Part shown: positions 19,182-28,249 of the stretch, in pieces
Numbering within the stretch: position 1 is the first letter of the stretch
Layout: the number at the start of each line of letters is the position of its first letter
Assembly: GCF_003600835.1 (NCBI RefSeq)
Contig: NZ_NQYC01000001.1
Span: forward strand, 1,488,001-1,552,000
DNA length: 64,000 nt
Source of the DNA: Bacillus sp. PK3_68
GTDB lineage: Bacteria > Bacillota > Bacilli > Bacillales > Domibacillaceae
Direction of reading: 5' to 3'
Program-made: the position numbers and the translations under genes
Notes under the pieces: model-generated
Seen by the model: the letters and a program-made list of their open reading frames with translations, nothing else
Databases searched by the model: none
What the model was told of the DNA's origin: nothing

Positions 19182-19985
19182 TTATGAAACAGTTATAGAT
19201 TGCTCGAATTCGATTTTATCAATTACCTTTTCCAAGTCATCCAGCTCTAAAATAGTGAAATCGGCTCCCGCTTCAATAAAGCGTTCCCTTACTGCTTGTA
19301 TTCTTCTGTCTAACTCGTTGATCTCCATCGATTTTACTTCCTCTTCTGAAAGACCGAGTTCACTGCCTCCTAAAATAACCCCTACTGTCCACATTCCAGC
19401 GTTTTTTCCCTCTTGTATGTCTGAAATCGTGTCTCCTACCTTAATCATAGAATTCATTGGATAAATCCCTAAGTGTATGGCATTTAGATAACACATCCAT
19501 GGATAAGGGCGCCCTGCAGGCACTCCATCGGATGTAATGAGATAATCAGGAGCATAGCCTTGTTTCTCTGCTTGGAAGGCAACAACTTTCATCATTTCTG
19601 CTGTGTAACCGGTCGTCGAGCCGATCTTGATCCCCCGGTGACGGAGTTTCTCCATGAGTTCTAAACAGCCGGGAACTGGTGTAGCGTAATCAGGAAGAAT
19701 CGCAAACAATTCTTCTTCAAATCGGTCGTACATCTCTTTAATATCGTTTTCTTCTGGATCGCGTCCATGAATGGTGTGCCATAGCTCCTTGATACGCGGC
19801 ATTTCAGTGAGTACGCGAATGTGATCTATTTTCAAAAGCCCCATCGGCTTGCGAGCCTCTTCAATCGTAATATCAATGCCTTTCTCCTTAAAAATGCGGA
19901 TGAATACTTGCACAGGTGCAAAGCACCCGTAGTCTATTGTTGTTCCTGCCCAATCGAAAATGATTCCTTTAATTTTTGTTTTCAT
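19182..19985 (-). CDS. phnX: Phosphonoacetaldehyde hydrolase
   Basis: HAD-superfamily enzyme splitting phosphonoacetaldehyde to acetaldehyde and phosphate, completing AEP breakdown. The 267-residue protein shows the nucleophile motif IIFDWAGTTIDYG (the D-W-A-G form is PhnX-specific), the Schiff-base lysine in MGLLKIDHIR, motif II GSTTGYT and the acidic motif KVGDTISDI. The length equals the family norm. ATG 19985 follows GGAGAG. It is directly upstream of phnW and downstream of the permease gene in one transcript. Confidence 0.95.
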   Translation of the reverse strand: MKTKIKGIIFDWAGTTIDYGCFAPVQVFIRIFKEKGIDITIEEARKPMGLLKIDHIRVLTEMPRIKELWHTIHGRDPEENDIKEMYDRFEEELFAILPDYATPVPGCLELMEKLRHRGIKIGSTTGYTAEMMKVVAFQAEKQGYAPDYLITSDGVPAGRPYPWMCYLNAIHLGIYPMNSMIKVGDTISDIQEGKNAGMWTVGVILGGSELGLSEEEVKSMEINELDRRIQAVRERFIEAGADFTILELDDLEKVIDKIEFEQSITVS

Positions 19986-19995
19986 CTTGTCTCTC

Positions 19996-21753
19996 CTACC
20001 TTTGCTGCCAACGGGTTACCCACAGGCGCATCGTTTTTGTTATTCCTTCATGCAAAATTTTCACAATAATATTCGCTAATAAAATGAGTGAACTCATGGC
20101 AGCCGCCGCAGCCAAGTTTCCAGCATCATCCATGTTTACAATTGAGATAGCCGCCAACTTAAAGTCCGGCGAGTACAAAAACATGACCGCAGAAACGGTA
20201 ACCATGGAATTGACAAAGAAGTACATGGCCATTTCCAGAATAGCTGGTAAGCACATAGGAACCGTTACAGTGAAAAAGGTTTTGTAAATGGGAATCCCCA
20301 TGGATTCTGAAACAACTTCATATTCTTTATCTAACTTTTTTAACGCTGTCGTCGCCGTAACAAAAGCAACGGAATAGAAATGGATAATATTCGCCATAAT
20401 GACTATCGCTACTGTTCCATATAAGAAATGAAAAGGGTTGGCCAACTTCCATGAAAAAATCTGAATGTCTGGCTGGCTGAAGAAAAATATATATCCAAGA
20501 CCAATTACAAGGCCTGGCACAGCCAATGGGATGACTGATAGAAAATAGCCCACTTTTCTCAAATGAGATAGCCCGCGGATCTTCTCTATTGCGTAGGCGA
20601 ATAAAAAGGTCAAACAAGTTCCGATAATTGCTGTAATTCCAGCTACGATCAAGCTGTTTGTAAATGCTTCTATTCCGTTGCCTGTATAACTGGAAAACCC
20701 GAGGTGTTCAAGGGTAAAGCTTAAATCATATGGCCACACTTTTGTAAAAGCAGCAATTAAAACGGCCAATATCATAAACAAAATGGCTCCTGTAATAGCT
20801 GAACAAAACAGGAACAACAATGTATCTCGTAATCTTCCTTTTTTGATTTGAAATGGCTTCGATTTAGCTGAAATGAATGAAGCATGTTTTTGCTGTGTGA
20901 GTCTATCGATAACAAAAGCAAAAATAGCAGGAAGCATAAGAATCATGCCAACAGCAGCCCCCATGGCTATGTTTTGCTGCCCGATCACTTGCTTGTATAC
21001 GTCTGTTGCCAACACATTATATTGTCCTCCGACGATTTTGGGTGCGCCAAAATCTGTAAAACTTAAAGTGAAAACAACAAATGACGCACTGATCAATCCA
21101 TATTTCACCCCTGGCATCGTGATTATCCAAAACTTTTTAAGCTTTCCTGCCTGGAGAATATCAGCCGCTTCATACATCTGATAATCTGTTCCTTGAAAGG
21201 CGACCAATAAAATTAACAGTGCCTGCGGGAAAGTATAGATAACTTCCGCTATGATAATACCTATCGGGCCATATAACTCCAGTGATACTCCCGGAAAAAT
21301 CCCCAAAAATCCATTGGTGAGCAGCCCTTGATTGCCAAACAAATAGACAAGGGCGATTCCGTGCATCATGGTTGGGGCAAACAACGGAAGAAGTGCTGCA
21401 GACTTAAAGAATCCCTTTCCCGGAATTGCTGACCGAACGAGTGCATAGGCGTAAACAAACGCCAGGGAAACTGAGATGAAAGTGGTAGCGCCAGATATAA
21501 AAACCGTATGCTTTAATGACTGAACAAGTGCCGGTGAGGAAAAATACTGAATGAAATTTTCTAAGCCGGCAAATGAGCCATCTTTCCGATAAAATGCATG
21601 AATAAATAACTGGCAGAGCGGAAGAACAAGAAGAAGCATAAAAGTGCCGATTAATCCGAGAAGGAGCAATCGCTGCAGCCAGTCATTTTTCCCGCTTTCT
21701 CGTTTTATTCTCTTAAGCGCAGCGGCTGTTCCACTTTTTTCTAACCACTCCAT
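19996..21753 (-). CDS. AEP ABC transporter permease (two fused permease domains)
   Basis: Membrane component of an ABC importer, 585 residues with about 12 hydrophobic segments. It contains two BPD_transp_1 permease units in tandem, each with the EAA-type loop contacting the ATPase (one near YEAADILQAGKLKKFW, the other near YEVVSESMGIPIYKTF). The arrangement resembles the fused permease of iron and phosphonate transporters, where Salmonella has separate PhnU and PhnV. The gene starts immediately after the ATPase stop, so expression is coupled. Substrate assignment as 2-aminoethylphosphonate rests on the adjoining phnX and phnW. Confidence 0.85.
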   Translation of the reverse strand: MEWLEKSGTAAALKRIKRESGKNDWLQRLLLLGLIGTFMLLLVLPLCQLFIHAFYRKDGSFAGLENFIQYFSSPALVQSLKHTVFISGATTFISVSLAFVYAYALVRSAIPGKGFFKSAALLPLFAPTMMHGIALVYLFGNQGLLTNGFLGIFPGVSLELYGPIGIIIAEVIYTFPQALLILLVAFQGTDYQMYEAADILQAGKLKKFWIITMPGVKYGLISASFVVFTLSFTDFGAPKIVGGQYNVLATDVYKQVIGQQNIAMGAAVGMILMLPAIFAFVIDRLTQQKHASFISAKSKPFQIKKGRLRDTLLFLFCSAITGAILFMILAVLIAAFTKVWPYDLSFTLEHLGFSSYTGNGIEAFTNSLIVAGITAIIGTCLTFLFAYAIEKIRGLSHLRKVGYFLSVIPLAVPGLVIGLGYIFFFSQPDIQIFSWKLANPFHFLYGTVAIVIMANIIHFYSVAFVTATTALKKLDKEYEVVSESMGIPIYKTFFTVTVPMCLPAILEMAMYFFVNSMVTVSAVMFLYSPDFKLAAISIVNMDDAGNLAAAAAMSSLILLANIIVKILHEGITKTMRLWVTRWQQR

Positions 21754-22770
21754 TTAAACGCCCACTTTCTCCCGATATGACAGCATCTGCTTTTCACCTA
21801 AAGACAAGGTGAGCAGGCTGCCTTTTTTGATTTTTCGCTGCTGAACGATATTTGTAGCTATATCAATCAGCAACAGCCTCTTATGTAATGGTGAATCGAC
21901 GTCCTCAAGTCTGACTAATCCTCTGTATATCGGGCCTCTAAACTCAAGTTTTTCTACAATGGCACAGATACCTGCTTCATCGGTTAACATGATCTCTTCT
22001 GGGCGGATGGCAAGCATCTGTCCATTCTCTGTATCCTGATGAGCATGGATAAAGTTCATCGCTCCAATAAAATCAGCTACAAATGGATTAGCTGGCATTT
22101 GATAAATTTCTTGAGGGGTCCCTATCTGCATAATCTCTGCACTATTCATGACGATTATCTTATCTGCCATGGTTAAAGCTTCCTCCTGATCATGAGTTAC
22201 CATAATCGTCGTAATACCAAGCTTTTCTTGCAGGGAACGAATTTCAAACCTGAGTTTTTCCCGCACCTTCGCATCGAGGGCAGATAACGGCTCATCAAGC
22301 AAAAGAAAGTCCGGTGACAGGGCGAGTGCGCGGGCAAGTGCTACCCGTTGTTGCTGTCCTCCTGATAACTGTGCAGGATAGCGATCTTTGCTATCTAGCA
22401 ACCCTACCATCTCCAAAGCTTCAAGCGCCTTCTCTCTCACTTCAGGCCTCGGAATCTTTTTAGCTTTCAAACCAAATTCAACATTTTTTAAAGCAGTCAA
22501 ATTCGGAAAGAGGGCATACGATTGGAAAACCACCCCGACATTCCTTTTTGCCGGCGGAACAGCAGTCATATCTTTTCCTTTAATAAAGACTCTCCCAGAG
22601 GATGGTTTTTCCAATCCGGCAATAATACGAAGCAATGTTGTCTTGCCGCAGCCACTAGGCCCCAATAAACAAAGGAACTCTCCTTGAGACACATTAAAAG
22701 AGAGATTATTTAACGTAGTAAGCTCTCCAAACGTTTTTTTAACGTGGTCAATTCTTAAATAATCCTTCAT
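21754..22770 (-). CDS. AEP ABC transporter ATP-binding protein
   Basis: ATPase of 338 residues driving import. Walker A GPSGCGKTT, the Q loop VFQSYALFPNLTALKNV, the signature LSGGQQQRVALARAL, Walker B FLLLDEPLSALD and the switch His in VTHDQEEAL are all present. A C-terminal TOBE-like region (FIGAMNFIHA, AIRPEEIML) follows, as in polyamine, iron and phosphonate importers. ATG 22770 (MKDYLRIDHVKK) is preferred over upstream in-frame codons on family grounds. It lies between the binding protein and permease genes. Confidence 0.87.
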   Translation of the reverse strand: MKDYLRIDHVKKTFGELTTLNNLSFNVSQGEFLCLLGPSGCGKTTLLRIIAGLEKPSSGRVFIKGKDMTAVPPAKRNVGVVFQSYALFPNLTALKNVEFGLKAKKIPRPEVREKALEALEMVGLLDSKDRYPAQLSGGQQQRVALARALALSPDFLLLDEPLSALDAKVREKLRFEIRSLQEKLGITTIMVTHDQEEALTMADKIIVMNSAEIMQIGTPQEIYQMPANPFVADFIGAMNFIHAHQDTENGQMLAIRPEEIMLTDEAGICAIVEKLEFRGPIYRGLVRLEDVDSPLHKRLLLIDIATNIVQQRKIKKGSLLTLSLGEKQMLSYREKVGV

Positions 22771-22792
22771 AGCGTTCGCCGTCCTTTCTATC

Positions 22793-23875
22793 TTATTCTT
22801 CTTTTGCTTCTGCCTTTTGGCCGAATTCATTTTCCCATTTTTCTAAAATAGTCTCCCGGTTTTCTGCCGCCCATTTCAAATTATTTTCAGTAAATAATTG
22901 ATCGGATACACCTTTAGGAAACCCGTCTGGTGTTGTGAAATTATTTTTAATCGTGGCAAATCCATTGGCTTCAAAATATTCCTTCATGGCTTCATCAGAA
23001 ATGGCCCAATCTAAAAATGCTTTAGCAATCTCTTCATTTTCCTTTTCATCCTTCTTAATTAAGGCATTGGCTTCCACTTCCCAGCCCAATCCTTCCTTCG
23101 GCAAAATAACAGCAACTGGTGAGCCTTTTTGTTTCTCTTTTACGCTGCTGTAAACCATGGAAATGCCAATCGGATACTCCCCTGCTGAGGCAAGCTTGGC
23201 CGGTTTTGATCCAGAATGAGTATACGTCGCTATATTTTTATGCAATTTCTTCATATAGGCCCATCCTTTTTCCTCCCCCATCATTTGCAGCCAAGCAGAA
23301 ACCGTTAAAAATCCGGTTCCTGAGGATGCAGGATGCGGCATGACGATCATTTCTTTATATTCGGGTTTGACCAGATCTTCATATGATTTAGGCATTGGAA
23401 TGTTTTTCTTCTCTAGTTCTTTTTTATTCACAGCAATCCCCGTCATGAATGCTGTATTTCCTACCCACTTCTCCGGTTGGTTTGAATCTTTAAATAGGGG
23501 TTGTACTCTGTCCACTCCTTCAGGTGAATAGCCCTCAAGCATATTCTTTTCATCAAGCATCAGCAAACTGGAAGCTGCTGTTCCCCAAACAACGTCAGCA
23601 GGAGTGTTTTTCCCTTCTGCTAGAAGCTTCGCTGTGATGACCCCAGTTGAATCACGGACAATATTGATGTCTACTTCCGGATACTTCTTCTCAAATGATT
23701 CAAGATAGACAGGAACCAGCTCCTCCTCAATCGCTGTATAGATGGTTAGTTCTCCCTCCAGCTTTTCACCGCCAGTCTCTGCAGCAGTTTTTCCTTCTTT
23801 GCTTGAGCATCCTGTCATTAAGGCTAAACTGAATATGGCCGCTAGAGCAGCTAATCTTTGCTTTTTCACCTTCAA
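22793..23875 (-). CDS. AEP ABC transporter substrate-binding lipoprotein
   Basis: Extracellular binding protein of 360 residues. The N-terminus has a lysine-rich start, a hydrophobic core and a lipobox (LMTGC) with Cys23, so it should be a membrane-anchored lipoprotein. The mature part has the Fbp/Pot class pattern: ELTIYTAIEEELVPVYLESFEKK, DVVWGTAASSLLML and TGIAVNKKELEKKNIP. It is the first gene of the operon. The start is a TTG at 23875, 5 nt from GGGGAGA (23881-23887). Substrate is inferred to be AEP from context; the fold also fits ferric iron binding. Confidence 0.85.
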   Translation of the reverse strand: MKVKKQRLAALAAIFSLALMTGCSSKEGKTAAETGGEKLEGELTIYTAIEEELVPVYLESFEKKYPEVDINIVRDSTGVITAKLLAEGKNTPADVVWGTAASSLLMLDEKNMLEGYSPEGVDRVQPLFKDSNQPEKWVGNTAFMTGIAVNKKELEKKNIPMPKSYEDLVKPEYKEMIVMPHPASSGTGFLTVSAWLQMMGEEKGWAYMKKLHKNIATYTHSGSKPAKLASAGEYPIGISMVYSSVKEKQKGSPVAVILPKEGLGWEVEANALIKKDEKENEEIAKAFLDWAISDEAMKEYFEANGFATIKNNFTTPDGFPKGVSDQLFTENNLKWAAENRETILEKWENEFGQKAEAKEE

Positions 23876-23916
23876 GTTTCTCTCCCCTTTTTAATTGGTT
23901 GTTTCTCTATACATTC

Positions 23917-23965
23917 ACTATAAAAAAGAAAAGTAAAAACCGATTAGGTAAATTGTTAATCGTTT
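23917..23965 (-). promoter_or_regulatory. Putative operator and -10 region of the AEP operon
   Basis: An inverted repeat, CGATTA-N10-TAATCG (23941-23946 and 23957-23962), extends imperfectly to AAACCGATTA/TAATCGTTT. It overlaps the -35 position of a candidate -10 TATAGT (minus strand, 23917-23922) that lacks a good -35 box. It is a reasonable site for the DeoR-type regulator of the cluster. Confidence 0.35.
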
Positions 23966-24297
23966 GTTTTTTATGGGAAACCGTTGAATTATGTGTTTTT
24001 AACTTAAAAGCAAACGAATACCACAATTTCCGCTCTATATTCTTTACATTGGCTTAACATACGGCATAAACTCCCACAAAAATAACTTGGCTTTTTCACA
24101 TGAAGGGGATAGATAGATAGATAGATAGAAGAAAATAAATTGGAGAGAGCGGAAGGAGTGTAATCTTCAGAGATGCTACTCGTTATTGCTTATGAATGAT
24201 GAGGGTTTAGTGTGTAACTGCAGGAATAACAACAGAGAGAGCGGGAGAGGAAGGCACAAAACAGGAGCAAACGAGGATGTCGCAAATAATAGGCATA
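23966..24297. other. Non-coding stretch between the AEP operon and argGH
   Basis: No convincing gene on either strand. It contains five GATA units plus a G (24108-24128) and a purine-rich segment (24150-24290). No promoter or RNA family was recognised. Confidence 0.5.
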
Positions 24298-24299
24298 AC

Positions 24300-24335
24300 A
24301 AAAACAGCCCCTTACTTCTTAAGGGGCTGTTTTTC
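24300..24335 (-). terminator. Terminator of argGH, overlapping the argH 3' end
   Basis: AAAACAGCCCCTTA pairs with TAAGGGGCTGTTTT around a 5-nt loop; on the minus strand it ends in TTTTTGTT. The argH stop codon (24312-24314) is inside the stem. Confidence 0.85.
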
Positions 24336-25706
24336 ATTTACCAAATGCTTGGCTGTCTCGATTTGGAGCTGAACCTGGTCGAAACCAGTGCCGCCTAAAG
24401 ACTTCCTTCTTTTAACGGCCTCATATGGAGACAACACCTGGTAAATATCTTCTTCAATGTTCGCTGATGCTGACTTTAGCTCCTCTAAAGACAGATCGGC
24501 AAGATAGCATTGATTTTGAATGCAATGAAGCACAAGTTTTCCAACAATCTCATGTGCCTCCCGGAATGGAATGCCTTTTGACGCCAAGTAATCGGCGAGC
24601 TCCGTAGCATTGGAGAAATCATTATGGACAGCTTCCTCTAAGCGGCCCTCATTCACCTTCATGGTCTGAACCATTCCTGTAAAGATCTTCAAGGAACCAA
24701 TGATCGTATGTACCGTATCGAACATGCCTTCCTTGTCTTCCTGCATATCTTTGTTATATGCAAGTGGCAGGCCTTTTAATACGGTGAGCAAACTGAACAG
24801 ATTTCCATAAACGCGTCCTGTTTTTCCACGGATTAACTCCGCCATATCAGGATTTTTCTTCTGCGGCATAATGCTTGAGCCAGTAGAAAACGCGTCGTCC
24901 ATTTCAATGAATTGGAATTCCTGGCTCGACCAAAGAATCATTTCTTCAGCAAGACGGGATAAGTGCATCATTAAAATAGAGGAACTGCTTAAGAACTCAA
25001 GGATAAAGTCCCGATCACTGACTGCATCCATGCTGTTGGCATACACCCCGGAGAACCCGAGCAGATCTGCTGATAATTCACGGTCAATCGGGAAAGTGGT
25101 TCCAGCAAGCGCTCCCGCCCCTAAAGGCGAGACATCTATGCGCTTTAAGCCTTCCTGAAACCGCTCTTTATCTCTTTGCAGCATCCAGAAATATGCCATT
25201 AAATGGTGACCGAATGAAATCGGCTGTGCTCTTTGCAGGTGGGTATAGCCAGGCGCAAGTGTTTCCACATGCTGTTCTGCTTTTTCCACCAAAGTTGCTT
25301 GAAACTGTTCAATCAATCCAATGATAAGTTTGACTTGCTTCTTCAAGTACAAATGCATATCAGTGGCAACCTGATCGTTACGGCTGCGTCCGGTATGCAG
25401 CTTGCCGCCGACCGCTCCGATTTCTTCGATCAAGTATTTCTCCAAATTTAAATGGATGTCCTCTTGGGCAACCGAGAATATTAATTCACCTTTTGAAGCT
25501 TTCTTCTTTAAAGCTTCAAGGCCGCCCAAAATTTGATTCATTTCTTCTTCTGTTAAAATGCCCGTTTTTCCGAGCATCGTTACATGTGCCATGCTGCCCT
25601 CAAGATCTTCAAAAACAAGCTCCTGATCAAAGTGGATAGAGGCGCCGAATTCATCTACCCATTCTTCAGCTGATTTTTGAAAGCGTCCTCCCCAAAGCTT
25701 GCTCAT
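24312..25706 (-). CDS. argH: Argininosuccinate lyase
   Basis: Last step of arginine synthesis: argininosuccinate to arginine and fumarate. The protein has 464 residues, normal for the family, starting [20 protein letters not shown]. It carries the superfamily signature [16 protein letters not shown] with the catalytic serine, and the [12 protein letters not shown] and [15 protein letters not shown] motifs. ATG 25706 overlaps the argG stop (ATGA), so the upstream open frame is not used. The transcript ends at a hairpin overlapping the 3' end. Confidence 0.97.
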   Translation of the reverse strand: MSKLWGGRFQKSAEEWVDEFGASIHFDQELVFEDLEGSMAHVTMLGKTGILTEEEMNQILGGLEALKKKASKGELIFSVAQEDIHLNLEKYLIEEIGAVGGKLHTGRSRNDQVATDMHLYLKKQVKLIIGLIEQFQATLVEKAEQHVETLAPGYTHLQRAQPISFGHHLMAYFWMLQRDKERFQEGLKRIDVSPLGAGALAGTTFPIDRELSADLLGFSGVYANSMDAVSDRDFILEFLSSSSILMMHLSRLAEEMILWSSQEFQFIEMDDAFSTGSSIMPQKKNPDMAELIRGKTGRVYGNLFSLLTVLKGLPLAYNKDMQEDKEGMFDTVHTIIGSLKIFTGMVQTMKVNEGRLEEAVHNDFSNATELADYLASKGIPFREAHEIVGKLVLHCIQNQCYLADLSLEELKSASANIEEDIYQVLSPYEAVKRRKSLGGTGFDQVQLQIETAKHLVNEKQPLKK

Positions 25707-26911
25707 TGCTGGACTTTCACTTTCTCTTGCTGAACCATAGAATTCACTTTTGTCGGCAGACCCCAAAGCTGGATAAAGCCTACTGCTGCTTCATGGTCAA
25801 ATTGATCTTCTGTTGTATAAGTAGCTAATTTTTCATCGTATAATGAGTACTCAGACTTTCTTCCTTCAACAATCGCATGGCCTTTGAATAATTTCACACG
25901 TACAGTTCCAGTGACAAACTGCTGTGTTTGTTTCAGAAATGCTTCAAGCGCTTTTTTCAATGGTGAGAACCAAAGTCCTTCATAAATTAATTCAGTCAAT
26001 TTCTTTTCAATGACTGGTTTGAAATGAGCCATTTCTTTAACGAGTGTTAAGTCTTCTAATTCTTTATGTGCCAAAATTAATGTCATCGCACCTGGGCACT
26101 CATACACTTCTCTTGATTTAATCCCAACCAGACGATTTTCTACATGGTCGATTCTGCCAACACCGTGCTTGCCGGCAATCTCATTCAACTCAAGAATTAA
26201 CTGAGCTAGAGAGTAGTTTTGCCCATTCAATGCAACTGGAACGCCTTGTTCAAACTGAATTTCAATGATTTCCGGAACATCCGGTGTGTTTTCAAGAGAG
26301 GCGGTTAAATCATAAGCCTCTTCCGGAGGAGCTGCCCATGGATCCTCTAAAATTCCACATTCGTTACTTCTTCCCCACAAGTTTTGATCAATAGAGAACG
26401 GGCTGTCTAAGTTAATCGGGATCGGAATATTGTTTTGTTTTGCATACTCAATTTCTTCTTCGCGCGACCATTTCCAGTCACGTACAGGCGCTAACACCTC
26501 AAGGTTTGGATTTAATGCTTTAATCGACACTTCGAAACGAACCTGGTCGTTTCCTTTCCCTGTACATCCGTGAGCCACAGCGACCGCATTCTCTTTTTCA
26601 GCTACCTCTACTAGCTTCTTCGCGATAAGCGGACGTGACAGCGCGGATACTAATGGGTATTTCCCTTCGTAGAGCGTATGACCTTGAAGAGCAAGCAATG
26701 CATATTCATTTGCATATTCTTCTTTTGCATCAATCATGTAACTGGCTACAGCTCCCACTTGCAAAGCTTTCTCTTTTACGAATGCTAAGTCTTTCCCTTC
26801 TCCTACATCTAAGCAGCAGGCTACTACATCGTATCCTTTGTCCTTTAGCCACGGGATGGCTACTGATGTATCTAAACCGCCGGAATAAGCTAACACTACT
26901 TTTTTGTTCAT
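25703..26911 (-). CDS. argG: Argininosuccinate synthase
   Basis: ATP-dependent ligation of citrulline and aspartate to argininosuccinate. The 402-residue protein has the N-type ATP pyrophosphatase P-loop [24 protein letters not shown], and [14 protein letters not shown]. The ATG at 26911 follows a GAGGAGG-type site. It is the first gene of argGH, under a strong SigA-type promoter overlapped by ARG-box-like sequences, so arginine repression by AhrC/ArgR is expected. Confidence 0.97.
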   Translation of the reverse strand: MNKKVVLAYSGGLDTSVAIPWLKDKGYDVVACCLDVGEGKDLAFVKEKALQVGAVASYMIDAKEEYANEYALLALQGHTLYEGKYPLVSALSRPLIAKKLVEVAEKENAVAVAHGCTGKGNDQVRFEVSIKALNPNLEVLAPVRDWKWSREEEIEYAKQNNIPIPINLDSPFSIDQNLWGRSNECGILEDPWAAPPEEAYDLTASLENTPDVPEIIEIQFEQGVPVALNGQNYSLAQLILELNEIAGKHGVGRIDHVENRLVGIKSREVYECPGAMTLILAHKELEDLTLVKEMAHFKPVIEKKLTELIYEGLWFSPLKKALEAFLKQTQQFVTGTVRVKLFKGHAIVEGRKSEYSLYDEKLATYTTEDQFDHEAAVGFIQLWGLPTKVNSMVQQEKVKVQQ

Positions 26912-26980
26912 TGATATTTCCTCCTCTTAGCTGCTATCTATTAGTATAAATATACATTTATTTTTATTTTTATTCTTTTG

Positions 26981-27018
26981 TATGAATAAAATATAACATG
27001 TTATTTCTTAGCTTTCAA
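26981..27018 (-). promoter_or_regulatory. argGH promoter with overlapping ArgR/AhrC-like box
   Basis: Minus strand: -35 TTGAAA (27013-27018), a 17-nt spacer, then -10 TATATT (26990-26995). TATGAATAAAATATAAC on the plus strand (26981-26997) resembles the Bacillus ARG box CATGAATAAAAATKCAAK and overlaps the -10 and start point. Further AT-rich ARG-like elements flank it (26950-26975 and 27044-27060). Confidence 0.55.
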
Positions 27019-27127
27019 GCATTTATTTGAAAAAAATTCATTTTGTTGAATAAATAATCAATCCCCCAAATTCTTTTGCAGAAAATCCGGAAAACAGATA
27101 CGATAAAAGAAAAAAGAGGAGACTTAT

Positions 27128-27469
27128 ATGCACTTTCTTTTAAATGAACGGCTTGGTATTTTACTTCCTTATTCTGAAAAAGAGTGGGAAAAATACCCAG
27201 CCGCGGAGCAAGAAAAAATCCTTCAAAAATGGGAAAACATCCGTGGAAGTATTCCCGATCGCATACAAGAGCTTGAGAAGCAGATTAACATCCTACAGCA
27301 CCAGCTGAATCACGAAGAAGATTTTTCACTCTCCTGCCGTCTTAATGGAGAAATCAGTGAGCTTGCTTCCATTATTAATGATTTATGGCTTTGGTTCCGC
27401 ACGACTCCTTCCATAAAAAATCAGCCTAGAGAAATCAATGCAGCCGACAATAACAGCCGTCATCAATAA
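27128..27469 (+). CDS. Hypothetical protein with a coiled-coil centre
   Basis: I do not recognise this 113-residue protein. It is soluble and acidic, without a signal peptide. A helical region rich in E, K, Q and L (residues about 40-65: RIQELEKQINILQHQLNHEE) suggests a short coiled coil, followed by a WLWF aromatic cluster. AGAGGAGA 6-7 nt before the ATG and a terminator hairpin just past the stop support it being a real, single-gene unit. It lies between argG (divergent) and the oxidase operon. Confidence 0.65.
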   Translation: MHFLLNERLGILLPYSEKEWEKYPAAEQEKILQKWENIRGSIPDRIQELEKQINILQHQLNHEEDFSLSCRLNGEISELASIINDLWLWFRTTPSIKNQPREINAADNNSRHQ

Positions 27470-27490
27470 ACTGCCGGCTGTTATTTTTTA
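27452..27490 (+). terminator. Terminator of the 113-aa hypothetical gene
   Basis: AACAGCCG (27452-27459) pairs with CGGCTGTT (27475-27482), followed by ATTTTTTAT. The stop codon lies in the loop. Confidence 0.7.
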
Positions 27491-27517
27491 TACAGAAATT
27501 ACACATTTCATCAGTTA

Positions 27518-27566
27518 TTCACATAAATGTGAAACAATCTTCACATTTATGTGAAATTAATCACAA
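27518..27566 (+). promoter_or_regulatory. Array of Rex/Fnr-like half-sites upstream of the ba3 oxidase operon
   Basis: TTCACATAAATGTGAA (27518-27533) and TTCACATTTATGTGAA (27540-27555) are reverse complements of each other. The second runs into TGTGA-N6-TCACA (27550-27565). So five alternating TCACA/TGTGA half-sites occur in 48 bp. ATGTGAAATTAATCACAA (27549-27566) agrees with the Rex consensus TTGTGAAATNNTTCACAA at 14 of 16 fixed positions, and TGTGA-N6-TCACA is also the Fnr/Crp pattern. Either would fit redox or oxygen control. Confidence 0.6.
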
Positions 27567-27623
27567 TCTTTCTATTAAGATAAAAATAGATATTTTATCC
27601 TAATCACAAAGGAGGATGACCCT

Positions 27624-27749
27624 ATGAAAAAAGAAAAAACTCATCAAAAAGACTCATTAAAAGGAACTTTCTTTTCTGTTCTTGCAGTTGGAGTCTTCGT
27701 TCTTCTTTCATGGTTTATTGTATGGGATTTATTTTTATCCAGAATGTAA
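27624..27749 (+). CDS. ba3-type cytochrome c oxidase subunit IIa (41 aa)
   Basis: Very short gene: ATG at 27624 with GGAGG at 27611-27615, and TAA at 27747-27749. The 41-residue product has a charged N-terminus (MKKEKTHQKDS) followed by one membrane helix (FFSVLAVGVFVLLSWFIVW). This is the size and topology of subunit IIa of ba3 oxidases, which supplies the transmembrane helix that subunit II lacks relative to other families. It directly precedes subunit II by 15 nt, confirming the assignment. Confidence 0.85.
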   Translation: MKKEKTHQKDSLKGTFFSVLAVGVFVLLSWFIVWDLFLSRM

Positions 27750-27764
27750 TGGGGAGGAAGTTTT

Positions 27765-28247
27765 ATGCATCTACACAAATACGAAAAGCTATGGCTCACT
27801 TTCGGTATCGGTTCACTCATTTTATTTTTAGTTATTGTAGGGGTGAATGCATTTGTCTCTGGTCATCATCCACCAAGCTCAGGAAAGATTATAGATCCAA
27901 AAACAGTCGAAGCCGCTGCTCCATTCGACCAGCCCGGATTAAAGAAAGTTGGCGAAAACGAATATGAGCTTGTTGTTCTAACTTCTGCCTTTTCCTTTGA
28001 TGTCGGTATGGAAGATAAAGTAGTAGAAATTCCTAAAGGGGCAACGGTTCATATTATCGCTACTACAAAGGATGTGGTTCATGGTTTCGAAATTGCTGGC
28101 ACAAATGCCAATATGATGCTGGAGCCCGGCCATATCAGCGAAACAACGCAAGTCTTTCGAAACGAGGGTGAATTTACCCTTTTATGCAATGAATATTGCG
28201 GAAGCGGGCATCACTTAATGCACGCAAAAATAAAGGTGGTTGATTAA
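27765..28247 (+). CDS. ba3-type cytochrome c oxidase subunit II
   Basis: CuA-carrying subunit of a B-family terminal oxidase, 160 residues. One N-terminal membrane helix (LWLTFGIGSLILFLVIVGVN) anchors a periplasm-facing cupredoxin domain. The CuA ligands are His106 (VVHGF) and the C-terminal Cys141, Cys145, His149, Met152 set (CNEYCGSGHHLMH), spaced as in Thermus ba3. It accepts electrons from cytochrome c. GGGGAGG lies 7 nt upstream. The gene is part of the IIa-II-I operon. Confidence 0.93.
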   Translation: MHLHKYEKLWLTFGIGSLILFLVIVGVNAFVSGHHPPSSGKIIDPKTVEAAAPFDQPGLKKVGENEYELVVLTSAFSFDVGMEDKVVEIPKGATVHIIATTKDVVHGFEIAGTNANMMLEPGHISETTQVFRNEGEFTLLCNEYCGSGHHLMHAKIKVVD

Positions 28248-28249
28248 TC

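Noticed and set aside
24186-24398. 70-codon plus-strand frame before argH
   Set aside because: No ribosome site, odd composition, and it runs into the antisense strand of argH and through its terminator.
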